From Phytophthora quininea (lineage: Eukaryota > Oomycota > Peronosporomycetes > Peronosporales > Peronosporaceae): a DNA stretch of 64,000 bases. Position numbers and translations under genes: made by a program. Below the pieces are notes generated by a model. The model searched no databases. It saw only the letters and a list, made by a program, of their open reading frames with translations, and was not told the origin of the DNA. Positions within the stretch are counted from its first letter, which is position 1. Every line of letters begins with the position of its first letter. Location: positions 248,001 to 312,000 of the forward strand of contig JAAVTG010000540.1 in assembly GCA_011947345.1 (NCBI GenBank), in the 5' to 3' direction. Positions 30,905 through 42,996 of this stretch are shown here, piece after piece.

Positions 30905-32353
30905 ATGAATTTTCTGGAAGGGGACGACGCGCTGACGGTGTCAGCCGCACTCAACCTCATCGACGCCATGGAAAGTGACGGAAGTGGCGGTCTGGCCGAG
31001 GACGACACCACTAGTCAAGCTCCCACCGACGCTGGGGACTGCAACGTCTCGGCACCTCCTTCCAGTCCGACACCGACGAAAAAGAAATCTCGACGGGTGG
31101 TCGCAAACGGGTAACCAAGCCAGGGTACTCCATCGAGCAGGCTCGACCCAAGCGAGCCGAGCTGTTGGAGCTGCGCAGCCAAGTCTCTGGACTCGAGCGA
31201 TGGCTCTGGTGGCTGGAACGCGTCAAGCCCAACCAGCAAGTGGCCAGCGAGTCTCGCCAGGACATCGACAGCTCCGATCCATCGGACGACCAGCAGCAGT
31301 GGACCGCCAAAGCGATGGAAGAATTCCAGAAGCGACAGGAGTCCGAGCAGCAGAACAAGTAACTCAATTACAGCGTGGAGAAGCAGCAGAGGTTAAACGA
31401 CGCGATGCTGACGGTCCTGCAGCAGAAGGAGACGCTGGCGGTAGGTGCTTTTCCTTCGGTCGTAGATACCGGTACCATCTCGCAACTGACGTGTTTTGCC
31501 TTTCTTGCTGTGCACAACTGTAGGGACTCGATTATGTGTTCAATGGCCCCACCAAAGACACTCGAGCTAATCTTCGTCTCGACAACGCCCCCGTCTTCAT
31601 GGAGCAGCTCTCCAGTGGAGTCTCGCAGCTGTACTACGACTGCGCGGCCGTCTTCCCAAAAGAACGACTGCCGACCTTCGGCTGCAGAATGGAGCTCACC
31701 GTCGACATGTACCGAGATCGGATGATGGAGATCGTGGCGAGAGCTCCGGTCGACTGTCCCATGAAGCAAGCCAGCGATATTCTGTGGGAGGAGTTGGGCA
31801 CACTACGAACGTACCCGGACAAGTCTTACCGCTACGTGCGTGTTGTCATTGTCATTGTTGTTGCTGTTGTTGTTGTTGTTGTTGTTGGTTGCTGAGGTTG
31901 TCAATCCTGACTCCTTGTGTTCCCTTGCCGTGACTGGTCTAGATGACTGCGAAAGGAGCCGACGCCATGGCCAAGGGGTTCGACATGACGCTGCGAAGCC
32001 GATTCGGCACCACCACCGTCAACGGACTGCAGTACATGCAGCGGTTCGAGGAAGCCGAGCGTGTCGTGCAAGTGCGAGCGTACAAGTTGCTGCTACCGAC
32101 CGAGGGGCTGCATCTGCGAGGCCACGCGTGGACGATCGTCTCGCAGTCCGAGACGGACCCAGTCCATCAGAGCGACGTGCAGTTCTACTTGCAGTTGTTT
32201 GTGGAGACCCAGGAGGGGCTTTCGGCTCGAGAGAAGGACGTCAAGTATATTGAAGAGATCGGGCTGGATGCCTGGAGCTCCAAGATGAGAACGTACTCGG
32301 TGTGGCTGCAAGACATGATGGTCGAAAAGGGACAAGGCAATTCCGTGGCGTGA
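30905..32353 (+). pseudogene. M96-like family I, copy C (exon 1 broken)
   Basis: Exons 30,905-31,440, 31,524-31,835 and 31,943-32,353. Exon 1 starts MNFLEGDDALT but meets a stop (VVANG then TAA at about 31,112) because the basic region (RKRVTKPGYS) is one frame away. A further in-frame TAA follows QQNK near 31,360. Copy C has one more A than copy A in the AAAA run near 31,083, so the two copies are shifted differently. Exons 2 (104 codons) and 3 (136 codons) are intact. The palindrome's inner boundary lies inside this exon 1 at about 31,361. The 3' end matches copy B. Confidence 0.8.
31855..31888 (+). repeat. (GTT)n microsatellite in intron 2 of copy C
   Basis: A GTT run interrupted by one GCT, different in length and purity from the run in copies A, B and D. 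Confidence 0.88.
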
Positions 32354-32661
32354 AAGCCAACTTAAAAGTTCAACAATAGTATCAATGTGTATATGCACAA
32401 GGTATTATTGAGAATGATCTGGTTGCGCCGCTGCCTGCTTCCTGTCATGTACATTTCGGCTCATCTTTGGTGGACTTGCTGTGGGATCGCGCCTTGCCTT
32501 CCTGGTAGAATTAAATCCTACCATTCAAAATCGTGTTCGGCCATCGTGCAACGCCATTGAAACGGCGGAACATTGCTTGAGACGATGTGGCAGGTCTCAT
32601 ATGGTCCCCATGACGAAGTGTTCGTGGGATCGCTATCCATAAGTTGAAGACAACTCTTATA

Positions 32662-34364
32662 ACGGATTTTACCGATTTGTGTACCTGCTCCCAATTGAAC
32701 ACAACCCGCCAAATCTGATTGAATTTGGGAGCGGCCGGAACCTATAGCACCTACTTCAAATTGTATACCATGGGCGTGGTCACTTGCAGGCCTCACGTCG
32801 ATTTTTCCTGCATGTCACCCAGCAAAACGAAGTTATCTGCGCCACTATTATTCAATCCACCGTGTCTAGCAAGCATCACCCCCACACCCCACCTTCCCTT
32901 CGTTCCTCCGCTCCAGACCACCATGCCTCGCTCCCGTGTAGCCAAGTCCACGGCCGAGAAAAAGGGTCGTGACGTGGATTGAACAAAATGGAGAAGTCCC
33001 AACCCGCGCCGCTACGTACTTCCAGAACGAGCGCGGCTGGAAGATTTCTGGCGCCCAAGTACGCTACTGGTGGAAGCAGAAAGATTCGATCAAGAGCGCT
33101 CCTGTCAGCAACCTGCGCTTAAAAGGGGCTGGCGCAAACCCTCGCCTCGCCGAGGTGGAGGACATGATCTTCGATCGTGTGCTGTACCTCCGCTCGGAGA
33201 AGAAGAAGGTTACGAGGGACTTAATTGCCGAGATGGGCAAGCACCTCGCTCAAGACAAGCTTGGCAACACTCAATTCTTTGGGTCAAGCAAGTGGATGGA
33301 CGGGTTCATGCACCGATACGATCTTTCGCTACGTCGGACTACAAATCTGACCGTTCTGACGGACAATGCCTTAACGGACAGAACCGCGCGCCACATGGAG
33401 TTCCTAGAAGCTCGCAATGACAGACTCAACATGGATCACACAGTGCTGATGGATGAAACAGCAGTTTACTTCGAAGACCCACGCCGCCAGACTGTCGACG
33501 TCACGGGAGCTCGCCATGTTGTGCTCAAGTCAACTGGCTTTGCGTCTATGCGCATAGCTGCCGTGTTTGCGGTGACTGCATCACGACGAAAACTGCCGCC
33601 TCTGATTGTCTGGAAAGGCGCTAATCACGATGGATTGGTCGAGCGGATCGGCAACACGTACGTGACCTACCAGAAACGAGCGTGGATGGATTCCCAGCTG
33701 CTAATCAAGTGGCTCGATCTCGTGTTTCCCCCATTTTTGATGCGAGTACGCCTGGAAAGGCGATTGTTTGGGACTCGATTCGTGCGCACACGTCCAAGGC
33801 CGTCAAGGCGCGAGCTGTGAAAAAGGACCTGCAGATGTTCGTCATTCCTGGCGGCTTGGCGCCGTATGTGCAGGCCGGCGACATCGGCATCTACAAGTCG
33901 TTCAAAGGCAAGCTCCCGGTGATCATTGACGAGTGGAAATCGTCGGACCGTGTCGTGTACACGAAAGCTGGCAATCCAAAGCAGCCACCTGTCGAGGATG
34001 TCGGCTTTCCACGCCGTTTGGACCCCCAGTGGGTCCAAATGGCGTGGAAAGCCGTACCAGATGAAGTTGTGAGTCGTTCATTTGCAGCAGCTGGCTTTTC
34101 GCCAATCTATGAGGATTGGTACATCGGTCGCCATGACGTCTATGGTGACCTGTTTTGCCGAAAGTGGCTTTCGCGTGATGAGGAGTCTGAAAGCGACGAC
34201 GTTGGAGAAGAGATTCTGGAAAACATGAATGAGTTCACGATCTGGGACTCCGAGGCATCTGTGTAGTGAGAAGTGTTGTGCACCGTATCCATTTTGTATT
34301 CCCTGAGTAGTGCTGATGGTTTTATAAAGCATTAATATACGGTGCGTTATTTGGTAAAATTCGT
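32662..34364 (+). mobile_element. pogo-like DNA transposon P1, right copy
   Basis: Mirror of 24,790-26,492. The left end is ACGGATTTTACC after TA (32,660-32,661). The right end is GGTAAAATTCGT before TA (34,365-34,366). Length 1,703 bp. Confidence 0.75.
32923..34266 (+). pseudogene. P1 transposase, right copy (frameshifted)
   Basis: Same organisation and same two frameshifts as the left copy: MPRSRVAKSTAEKKG in one frame, the helix-turn-helix and first catalytic Asp (LMDETAVYF) in a second frame (32,969-33,820), and the remaining two Asp motifs in a third (33,682-34,266). In the C-terminal frame it reads KAVKARAV where the left copy reads KAVKTRAV. The shared breaks show that both come from one inactive progenitor. 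Confidence 0.8.
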
Positions 34365-34903
34365 TACTTTTGAATCAGCGCGTGACCGGTCACATCGATC
34401 AGTCGTAACCGGAACTCCTTCAGAAGACACTCAACTTGGACGGGCTTGCACAGCGCACACTCTAGGGAAGAAACTCGAGTTAGATAGACTTACCAACACT
34501 TCCACTTCCCGAACAACAGGCAGAAATGGTGTGGGACAGACAAATAGGAGCCAATGGAATAAAAACGGGAGGCCTCATGACAGATACCGCATCAAGCTCT
34601 TGAATGTGCCAAGATTTCTGGGCAAACCCTCACTCGATGCGTTTATTCGGTCGCAGTTCAAAGGGACGTTCACCACTTACCAAGAACCAAAGTCGGGAAA
34701 TCTATTTCAACGGATCCGGCTGCCCGCAAGTCCTGGATAGGATCCGGTTCATTAACTGGGTGAGGACAGAATTACTGGTGCATCATGCAGGCAAGAACCC
34801 AGCGTCACCATGCTACAACTGTGGTATTGCAGGGCAAGCAGTCGCCAAATGCAGAGTACATGAACATGACTCCTCCCCAGAAGCGGTGAATTCAGCGAAA
34901 TGA
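34365..34903 (+). pseudogene. Retroelement ORF1/gag-like fragment, right copy
   Basis: Mirror of 24,251-24,789. Frames 34,342-34,740 and 34,604-34,903 carry RFLGKPSLDAFIRSQF and the knuckle-like CYNCGIAGQAVAKC with Gln in place of His. It looks like the N-terminal protein of a LINE or LTR element. No polymerase follows, because gene E's upstream region begins directly after. Confidence 0.45.
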
Positions 34904-35486
34904 GCAAAATTGCCAAAACAAAGGAAAGATCTTTTGAGCCAATCAAACCGCTTGAAGGTCGAATTACCGCCAATCACAACCTGCGACATTTTCTTTGACC
35001 AGGTTCGCGTGGACATTTTCGAACTTGCGGTATTCAGGGATGGCAAAAAGCGACATTTTTTTACGAGTAGGGGTGGGTAATTACTTTTCTACGGGTGGGT
35101 GGATGAAATGGGGTGGGTATTCCATCTTGACGAAAACCCCAGAATCAGATTCGACGGATCAACCAATCACAAGGCTCAAAAGTGTCGATATTTTGGTGGT
35201 CGAGTGAGCAATTTTTACAGTACCATCAAAAAATCAAGCTGCATCTTCGAGGCCTTGCGCTATTACGCCATACATATTCTACAACCAGTTATACAGCACG
35301 TACAAGTTCTTGATGTTGGAGTGTGCACTTACAGGCCAGGTATCTGGCTAAACTTGCTCCATAAGCCTTTAATGAAAAACCTGCAAATTCCAAAAAATAT
35401 TGTTGGGGTGGGTGGGTACCCCAAAAGCCATTTTTCCAAAAAGCAAAAACCTGCGTTTGCCTTCCTGGCGGTATTGCTCGCATGTC
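34904..35486. other. Upstream region of gene E (right), G-rich motif pairs
   Basis: No gene seen. GGGTGGGT-type runs occur near 35,070-35,115 and 35,405-35,420, bracketing about 330 bp. Mirror of 23,667-24,250. Confidence 0.4.
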
Positions 35487-36889
35487 ATGGACTTCTTGGA
35501 GCCTGAGGCGGCCACGGTGGCCGAAGCACTGGCCTTCATCGACTCGTACGACAATGACAACACCAACGGAAGCACTAGCGGCAGCGGCAGCGACAACGCC
35601 AGCTCTCCCGTTGCAGACGACCGACTCCCAGTCACTGCAAACACTATAGAAACTAAGCAGCCGACAAAGTCCAAGCGCAGACGCAGATCAAAGAGCCCCG
35701 CAGGTTATTCGACGAGACTTTTGCACCGCAAGAAGGCCGAGATGCAGCAGCTTCGAGAGCAGGCAGAAGCGCTGGAGCTCCGATTGGAACAGCTCAAGAA
35801 GACTCGAGCCATTGGCACAAAACCCCTCGAATTGCACGTCGAGCAGCTCAAACAGAAAGCAGACTGCAAGTGGATGGAGATGGCGATGATTGAGTTCCAC
35901 AGGCGACAACAGTCCGAGGTGACGAACCGTAGACTGAAGGAGGTGCTGGCCAACCAGCTCAAAGTCGACGACGCCCTGCGAGCGCTGGTCACGAGGAAGT
36001 CAATACTCACGGTTTGTGTATTGCTAAGCTGTAGGAGCTTCAACTGCCGTTTGCTGATGGTTGGTGTGCTTCTTTAGGGGATGAAGTACGTGTTAGGGAT
36101 GACGCCAAGCTTGCAGGACCCGCTGCCTGCAGTCGACAACAGCCAAGTCATCATGGCACAGCTGGAGAAGAAGGTAGCGGACATGTACTTGGGGTCATCG
36201 GTTGTGTTTCCAGTGGGCACGGAGGCTGTGGGTGTTAGCAGCCAGATGAAGCGCAGACTTGATCGGCACCTTGGCACCACCGTCGAGATCCAGTTAACTG
36301 CTCCACTTGCTTGTTCGATGGAGACTGCGAGTGATGCGCTGTGGAAGGAGCTCACTACGCTCCGAGTATATCCCGACAAATCCTATCGCTACGTAAGTGC
36401 TGCGATATTCAAAACTCTCGTGAATGGGGACTAATGCTGTGCCTTTAGATGCAAACGAGCGAGCATAACTCGATGCAGAAGAACTTTGACCAGATTCTGC
36501 GAGGCAAAGACGGCGCGACGCCAGTGAACGGACTGCAGTTCATGCGGAAGTTCGAGGAGGAGAGTCGCATCGTGTTGGCGCGGGCATACAAGATGTTGCT
36601 GCCTACGGATGGGATGCATCTCGGTTGCTACGCGTGGACAGTTCTGTCTCGATCGGAGACAAATCCAGCTGAGGCCTGTGAGGTGAAGTTCTTCGTCCAG
36701 CTCTTCATGGAAGGGGACAAGGACTTGACTGCCAGTCCGAAAGACGTTGAGTATCTCCGGGAGGTTGCGTTCGAGACTTGGAGTTTGAAGATGCGAGCCC
36801 ACGCACAGTTTCTGCAAGAGTTTCTGATCGAGTCGGCTAGAGGAATGGACGAAGCAACCTCGCAGAGGTTAATGGAGGGAATATGTTAG
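35487..36889 (+). CDS. M96/bZIP-like gene E, right copy (intact)
   Basis: Exons 35,487-36,011, 36,078-36,392 and 36,449-36,889, all phase 0, 426 residues. The start is the ATG of MDFLEPEAATV, which matches the acidic opening of other family members. An upstream open frame from 35,400 lacks an ATG. Basic region residues 61-84, coiled coil to about 105. Exon 2 begins GMKYVLGM and ends KSYRY. Exon 3 begins MQTSEHNSM and ends MEGIC. The VLSRSE of exon 3 replaces VLSQSE of the left copy. It is the only gene intact in both arms. It would localise to the nucleus if the bZIP-like reading is right. Expression is not evident from sequence. Confidence 0.85.
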
Positions 36890-38001
36890 AGGTTGGAAAG
36901 TAATGCAAAATATCGACTTTGATTTTTGAGCATGATTCCTTACTGCTTATCATTTTTTGATTGGAAGAAATCTCCGCACGAAATAACCAGTCTGGGCGAA
37001 TTTACTACTGTATTGAGGGTGCGTACTGCAGTGCCAAATTCCAGCGGAATGGGGCCAATTCCGGCGGAATTTTCTTTCCAGCGGAACAGCCGATCCGCTG
37101 GCGCGTACTGCATATAATTCGAGTGGATAAATGGCCATATTCCAGCGGATTCAATCCTCCCGAATTCCGGCAGATAGCGGATTGATCCAGCGGATTGAGC
37201 GCGAGCTGCCCTTTTGAATACATATTTTCCAACGCGAACTTTTGTTTCACGAACGAATGCTATTAGACAACAACCTCGCCATCTCTACCAGCTACGAATA
37301 CGAGGTAGCTTCGCCACATATCGGGTGCTATCTTATGGCGAGCCTGTTTCATTGATGCGTCGTCCATCTCGTCAGTTCCAGTAGCTCTTTGTGCGGCCTC
37401 CGTGTTGTCTTCTTTCCTCACACGGCTGTTCTGAAGCTCCTTGTCCGCAAATTCATCTTTATGGCAACGAAAGAAATTGTGGATCGCAAACGTGGCTTGC
37501 ACGAGGCCATCTTGGAGCTTGCTGTCGCTCACAAGACGCTTGCGGACACTAGTGTAGCTCGCCAAGAGGGTGATCGTATGTGCAAACTTTCGCGGTCTGA
37601 CGTTGCGATCAAAGAGTTCAAGGACCAGCTAGCGAGCACGATTGAGGTGGCTGCACGTTTCCGTTTATTCAACTGCTGGCCACGAACCCGAACGCCGCAA
37701 CGGTGTACTGCGGCATGGACGACGAGTGTAGATTCTACTTTGTCCCGGAGGTTTTGGCGGGCAACACGGATTTCAAGTAGAAAACGTTGGAGTTCAGCAA
37801 GGCAGGTTGTCTCCTCTACAACTAAATACACGTTTGCTTTTGATGCTCTTGGTCTTGACTAAATTTGGCGGTTCAAACTGGCGGATCGGTGAGCAGTGAA
37901 ATCGTGCACTGCAAACAAAACAGCAGAACGGACAATCCGTCGGATGACTCAAATCCAGCGGAACGGACAATCCGTCGGATCATTGCAGCGGAATGGCAGT
38001 A

Positions 38002-40160
38002 CCGCATAATCGTAGTCCTAACGGCACGCCCATATCGGGGTAGAAAAGATGGCTGCTCTTTTTGTGCAACTGCTAACTTTTAACCCACCAATTGCTCCAT
38101 TTTACAAGACGTGTCCAGGCGGAGCAGGACGCCGCCGCGGCCCACATCAAGACGGCGGAGTCGGCAGAGCAGGACGACGGTGGGTGCTGGAGGACGCCAT
38201 AGCTGGCGTGGGAGTGTTGCTGCACGACGCCATGTTAGCGCGGATAGCCACGATAAGCGTGGCAGCTAAGTTGCCGTCACCAGCAGTGATGCTGGCAGTG
38301 TGAACATGGTACGTAACGTAGCATGTCAAGTTCAATATTTGCGTGCAAGTAATGAATGTGTATTTGTTGGTGTATCCTACTCAGTACCTATTAGGTCTTC
38401 TAGATCCGCCATGCACTTGTCAATGTCATCATCCAAATCGATTTCATCATCAGCAACACACAGATTTTTGAAGTCCGTTACTGTCGCTTCAAGATTGACT
38501 GCAGATACATCATCTTCCGATATTGTTCGTTGATCAGTGGTCAGGTCGACTTTCGCAAAGCCACTAACGATAGTCTCAGTCGAAAGATCAGCCCAAGAAG
38601 CCATGATCCATTGCGTGAGCTCGGGTCGACGAGGTGGATCTAACTTAAACGGAGTTTCAACGAAATTCGAGCGCAACTCGGCAATTTTTTCAGCTGCTTC
38701 GTTTTGTGTCAGACCTTCGTGTGCTTTTTGAACAGCTTCATCAAAAGAGGCGCGTCTGCGGCGATGTGCAGGTTCATCAGCAGAATAACAGGAAAGTTGT
38801 CGTTGAAGTTCAGCAACCCACTGACCGCGAAGGCGAGTTTTAAAGGGCTGATTCCACGCTATGTCTGCCAACCGGCAGACATACGTGTACTTAGGCGGCA
38901 CCTTAAGGAGTAGAACATTGATACTACTAGCATACTCGCAAACGTCACTGGTCCAATGACCTGAAAAATCGTCCCAGAGCAGCAAAATCTTTTCCTCCAT
39001 GTTGTCGCGAACACCAAAGTGGTCTTTGAGGGAAATTATCGAAAGCTTAGAATCCCACCACGCTTTAGTATTACCATAAATCTGACAGTCGTAGTTCTGA
39101 TGCAAATTTTCAATCTCACGCCAGACGTATTCGCCAAATCCATTTCGTAAGCTGTTGTTTTCAGCTTGTTTTTCCGCATGCGTGGCTGGACCACTTTTAA
39201 AACAATGAATGGTTCGTATTTATTATCCTCAGAGTCGCCAAGCAGCATGACGGTAGCTCGCTCTTTATCTTTGTTGCCACACCGGATCCAGACAGTCTTG
39301 GCGCCACTAGAGTTGATGGTATGCTTTGGCACATATTCAAAAAAGACAGCTAAAAGCATTGTCAGATTTTAAACACTGTAGATACGCAATAAATTCTTAC
39401 CGGTTTGATCTGCATTGTACACACGACTGCAGCTGTTCTCAATCATTGTATTAAAAACAAATTGCCGGAATTTTTGAGCTTGCTCGCTCGCATCTTCAGG
39501 TGTTGTTTGCCCTTGGCGAGTTCGATCACGCAGTGAATATTTGTGGCGGTGTAGAAATAAATTAAACCATGTTGGAGAGGCTGCAAATTGCTCTGGAGAA
39601 AGACCTTGTTCTAGAGCTACCTCTTGCGCTCTCATCACTAGCATCATGCGCGAAACTGGCGCACCATCCATTCAAATAGAGTTAATCCACAGCACCAACT
39701 CTTGTTCTGACGCCTTGTTTAATACGGTTCCTTCTCCTAGCTCTCGCAGATTGCGGTGGCTGCCACGACCAGACGAGCAAGCAGAACGAATTGTTTCTTC
39801 AGCCCTCTCCCATGATTTCACTAGCTTACGTTTTTTCGCTGCTTGTCGGGTGGCAATCCACCGTAAAAATGCTGTACAGCCTCGTCGAGGCCATGCTCAC
39901 GGATGTAGTCGAGGACATTTTTCTTGTGCAGGTAGGTTGTAGAGATCCTTGTGCCCTTCGGTGCTTTCTTCCCGTCACCGTTGATGCAGGGCCGCACCAT
40001 CCTTTCAACGAAATCGGCCTATGACATTACATTTTAGAGCTAGTATAGGCTAAGAATAGCAACTATGGTTGTGAAACTTACGGGGCTTTATATCACTCCT
40101 GATTGGTCAAATAGGCTGTGCCGTTTGGACTAAATTGCCGTTAGGACTACGATTGTGCGG
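38002..40160 (-). mobile_element. pogo-like element nested in the outer transposon
   Basis: 2,159 bp, with long near-perfect terminal inverted repeats beginning CCGCA(T/C)AATCGTAGTCCT and flanked by TA on both sides (38,000-38,001 and 40,161-40,162). It sits 9 bp inside the outer element's right terminus. Removing it recreates the outer terminal repeat (GGCAGTACGCAGCC). It encodes a degenerate pogo-like transposase on the minus strand. Confidence 0.8.
38377..40000 (-). pseudogene. pogo-like transposase, nested copy (broken)
   Basis: Begins MVRPCINGDGKKAPKG. A frame change follows near KQRKNVS (about 39,830) and a TGA near 39,670 (INSI then stop, where the spacer relative has INSMR). The downstream frame has the DNA-binding segment (FNLFLHRHKYSLRDR), the first Asp (YNADQTG) at the edge of a 58-bp GTAAGA...TTTTAG intron, then FFEYVPKHTIN. 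A further frameshift lies near 39,100. The last frame holds the second Asp (LLWDDFSGHW) and third (CRLADIAWNQPFK). It is related to the spacer transposase at 28,037-29,844 but clearly older. Confidence 0.78.
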
Positions 40161-40356
40161 TACGCAGCCTGAGTCAGCTGAGATACGCCTCTGCCCCATC
40201 AACATTTGCCTTCATAAACAGCAGGAGAAACTCAGTCACACGGAGAACGTGCTAATCTGCAATCACCGACGTCAATCTCTCCCCGTAAATTCGCTCACGT
40301 GGTTCGACGTGACTTTGCACTACGTAACATTCGGCAATTTGCGAACGTCAAAGCAA

Positions 40357-41626
40357 ATGAACTTATTGGAGACTGGCAACGAGGACTTTGCGACCGTGGC
40401 CGAGGCCATCGCCTTCATCGACTCTTTCGACGACGGAGTACAGTCCAACGACTCGTCTTCGGATTCGGGAACTGTCCACCCCGTGGCAAAATCCCGAGCT
40501 CCAAAGCGGAAGCGACGATCGAACCCTCCGGGCTACACGACTCGCGTGCAGCAGCGCAAGAAAGCAGAGTTGCTAAACCTGCGGGACCGTGTTCGAGAAC
40601 TGGAGCTGCAAATCGAGCAGCTCAAGGTCATGCGATCACCTTCAATGGCCACGAGTCTAGCGGGTGGATTGGATTCAGCGACTAAATCCAAGTGGAAACA
40701 GCTCGTCGAGATCGAGTACAACGAGCGACGTCGAGCGGAGGAGGCCAACCGCAAGCTGAAGGAGATTCTGGCGCTCCAAGCCGATGTGGATAAGAATTTC
40801 CGACGCGTGTTGCAGAAGAAAACGGTGCTTCAGGGCATCGACTTTGTGTTTGTCAACGAGCCGACGTCAAGGTATTCGTTCAATGCCTTTGAAAACGGCA
40901 AAGCCATCATGGACCACCTCGAACAAAAAGTAGCTCAGCACTACCGAGATTCCGGCTCGTTGTTTTAGTCCAGAACCCTGCCAGCGATCAACTGCAGTAT
41001 GCAAATGAAACACGTCAAAGGTCTGGGCAAAACGGCAGAGGCCATCTCGACGACGCCCATGGGGTGTCCGATGGAAGCGGCGGCGCTCATCTGCTGGAAG
41101 GACTTGACCACACACCGCCCATGTCCTGAAAAATGGGGACGATACGTACGAACTGATAGCGCTTTTACTTGATCTCCCTCGATCTAACCATTTGATGCTG
41201 CAGATGAACGGAAGCCAACCCGATTCGCGTGAGAAGAATTGGATCCTCACGCTGCAGTGCCAATCGTACGTAAAACAAGTCAAAGGCGTGCAGTTTCTCC
41301 GCAAATACGTCGAGCCCAATCGCATCGTGATTATCAAGGCCGACCTCATGACTCTCACCGACGAAGGCCTACAATTCCGAGACCAATGCTGGACGATCAT
41401 TACTCGATCCGAGACTGACCAAAACGCGTCGGTCGTGCGCGTGTGCGAGCAAATGTACATGGACCGCAGCGTGGAACCTTCGGCGCGAGCCGAAGACGTC
41501 GAGTACCCTCAGAATCTCGTGCTTAAGAACCTGAGCTGGAAACTTCGAGAGCACTCCCAACACTTGCAAGACGTGCTGGTGGAAGAGAACTATACTTTTG
41601 ATTCGACTGAGAATGTTGGGTACTGA
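40357..41626 (+). pseudogene. bZIP-like gene b, right copy (premature stop)
   Basis: Starts MNLLETGNEDFATVAEAI as in the intact third copy. Exon 1 is open until a TAG at 40,966-40,968 (SGSLF then stop), where the other copies have CAG (Gln). The remainder of exon 1 (SRTPPAINCSMQMKHVKG), the intron and exon 2 (41,204-41,626) are otherwise preserved. The truncated product would keep the basic region and coiled coil but lose the C-terminal module. The left-arm copy has a different lesion. Confidence 0.82.
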
Positions 41627-41649
41627 GAAGAAAAGTATGTGTATTTTCT

Positions 41650-42996
41650 TTAACAATTCACTCCATTGGCGCTGCTGTGATCAATGCAGCCTCGTTGACT
41701 AGTCTGTCTTGCTCTTCTTGCCAAAACTCTCGAATCTGCTTTCTCAGCGCTCAATGCAGAAGCCTGCGCATCCATATCTCTTTGAGAGCTGTGGTTTTTG
41801 CGATCCACTTGGAGCTGGAGCACTGTTTGTTCGACACAAGAGTTCTGCGAGCAAGTCTTTGTTGGGGTGATAGTCGTAAATCCTTGGGTGTTGAATTGCA
41901 GTTGTTTCAAAGGAAGCAGCAGCACATCAGCGCAGACTAGCACAACTCGATCCTTCTCTTCAAACTTGCGGATCGTGTGCAACCTCTCGAAAATCGCAAG
42001 AAATGATCCTGGTCGGGTACTGTGAGTGAGATCTTCGCCTGCAGGGAGTTGGGGAGATCTCCTTGTATTTACAAGACAGCAAGAATTGTTAGTGTGAAAT
42101 GTTCTAGCCCATAGCAGCTCGTTAACGTGCCTCTTGTTTCTCAAGGAGTCCCCAGATCATATCGCGTGCTTTACTGACGGAGAAACTCATGGGCGTGGTG
42201 ACGATGAATTCAACTGCGTTGGGGTGGTGGTGCTCTTGGTACCCGACTTGCAAAGCATCCTGAACGCCTACTGGCCTTGATATATTGCACGCATAATTTC
42301 TCCTCACTTTGACTTGCAGTTGCTTCATCCAAACCTTGGTATCAGTCACTTCTAGCCGATAGCTTTCGTAGCTTGGCGATTCTCCTTTCAACACGTACTT
42401 CATATCCTAGCCACGAAGAAACGGGAAAATTAGTTCGAGTCTTTACACTGCTAGAAGCCACAAGGAATTTTACATGTACCGATAGCAGAATTGGCTGCGG
42501 AGTACCTTGCACAGAGCCTTTGCAACTCGATGCTGCTTTGTCAGCTTACTCTTCCGTTGCTTGTTGGTCTCTTCGGCCATTTGTCGGTCCTCGAATTGAT
42601 TGATAGCGTCGCGATGGTTACGCGATAGCACCTCACGTGTTTTCCATTGCGAGTACGTTAGCGCGTCCAGCTTGAGGCTGTCAGAAGTGGCGTCCCCGCG
42701 AAGCAACCGGCCCAGCTGCGTCTGCAGAATCTCGCTTTGCTCTTGTAACGAATTAATTTCCGTGCGTTTGCGACGTTGGAGCACCGTCGATGAACTCGTG
42801 GCACTCCGTTTGCGCTTCTTCGGCTTGGTCGTTGGGAGTTCCTTGGTCGGGTTAGCAGAGCTGTTGGTTGACGAGGCAACCATGTTGGTGAAGCGTGCGT
42901 TGGCATCGTGGGAGTCGTAGTAGTCGATCAGCTCCAGGGCCTCTTGCAGTGTCGCAAAGGCTTCGTCGTCGGACGGTAAAAAGCTCAAAAGCTCAT
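41650..42996 (-). pseudogene. bZIP-like gene a, right copy (start duplication)
   Basis: Contains the same 8-bp duplication (GAGCTTTT) directly after the ATG at 42,996 as the other two copies, giving an immediate stop. The body frame (42,988-42,470) encodes the basic region (KPKKRKRSATSS..LQRRKRTEI). Near the exon end one C is missing relative to the left copy, shifting SQSLLS to SQFCYR. Exon 2 (about 42,403-42,122) begins DMKYVLKGESPS. Exon 3 (about 42,060-41,650) has the family pattern with HTIRKFEEKDRVVLV and TQGFTTITPTKT. It is complete in length, unlike the left copy. Confidence 0.8.

Larger units (their letters stand above)
29724..32345 (+). repeat. Direct repeat unit (partner 1-2,625)
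   Basis: Second copy of the pogo 5' end, upstream DNA and M96-like unit, in the same orientation as the window start. Confidence 0.9.
37017..40169. mobile_element. Nested DNA transposon, outer element (PIF/Harbinger-like?)
   Basis: Present only in the right arm. The empty site in the left arm reads TATTGAGTCAG near 22,137. The filled site reads TATTGA-element-TGAGTCAG, giving a 3-bp duplication, TGA. Terminal repeats are GGGTGCGTACTGCA on the left and GGCTGCGTAC (reverse-complemented) on the right, the latter interrupted by the inner element. Both subterminal regions are crowded with CCAGCGGA/CCGGCGGA-type repeats. A minus-strand frame at 37,263-37,565 includes ATFAIHNFFRCHKDEF, reminiscent of the C-terminal HN motif of Harbinger transposases. 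The class assignment is tentative. Confidence 0.6.

Noticed and set aside
37389..37862. 157-codon plus-strand frame in the outer transposon
   Set aside because: No domain is seen. The opposite strand has the more plausible transposase-like HNFF segment.
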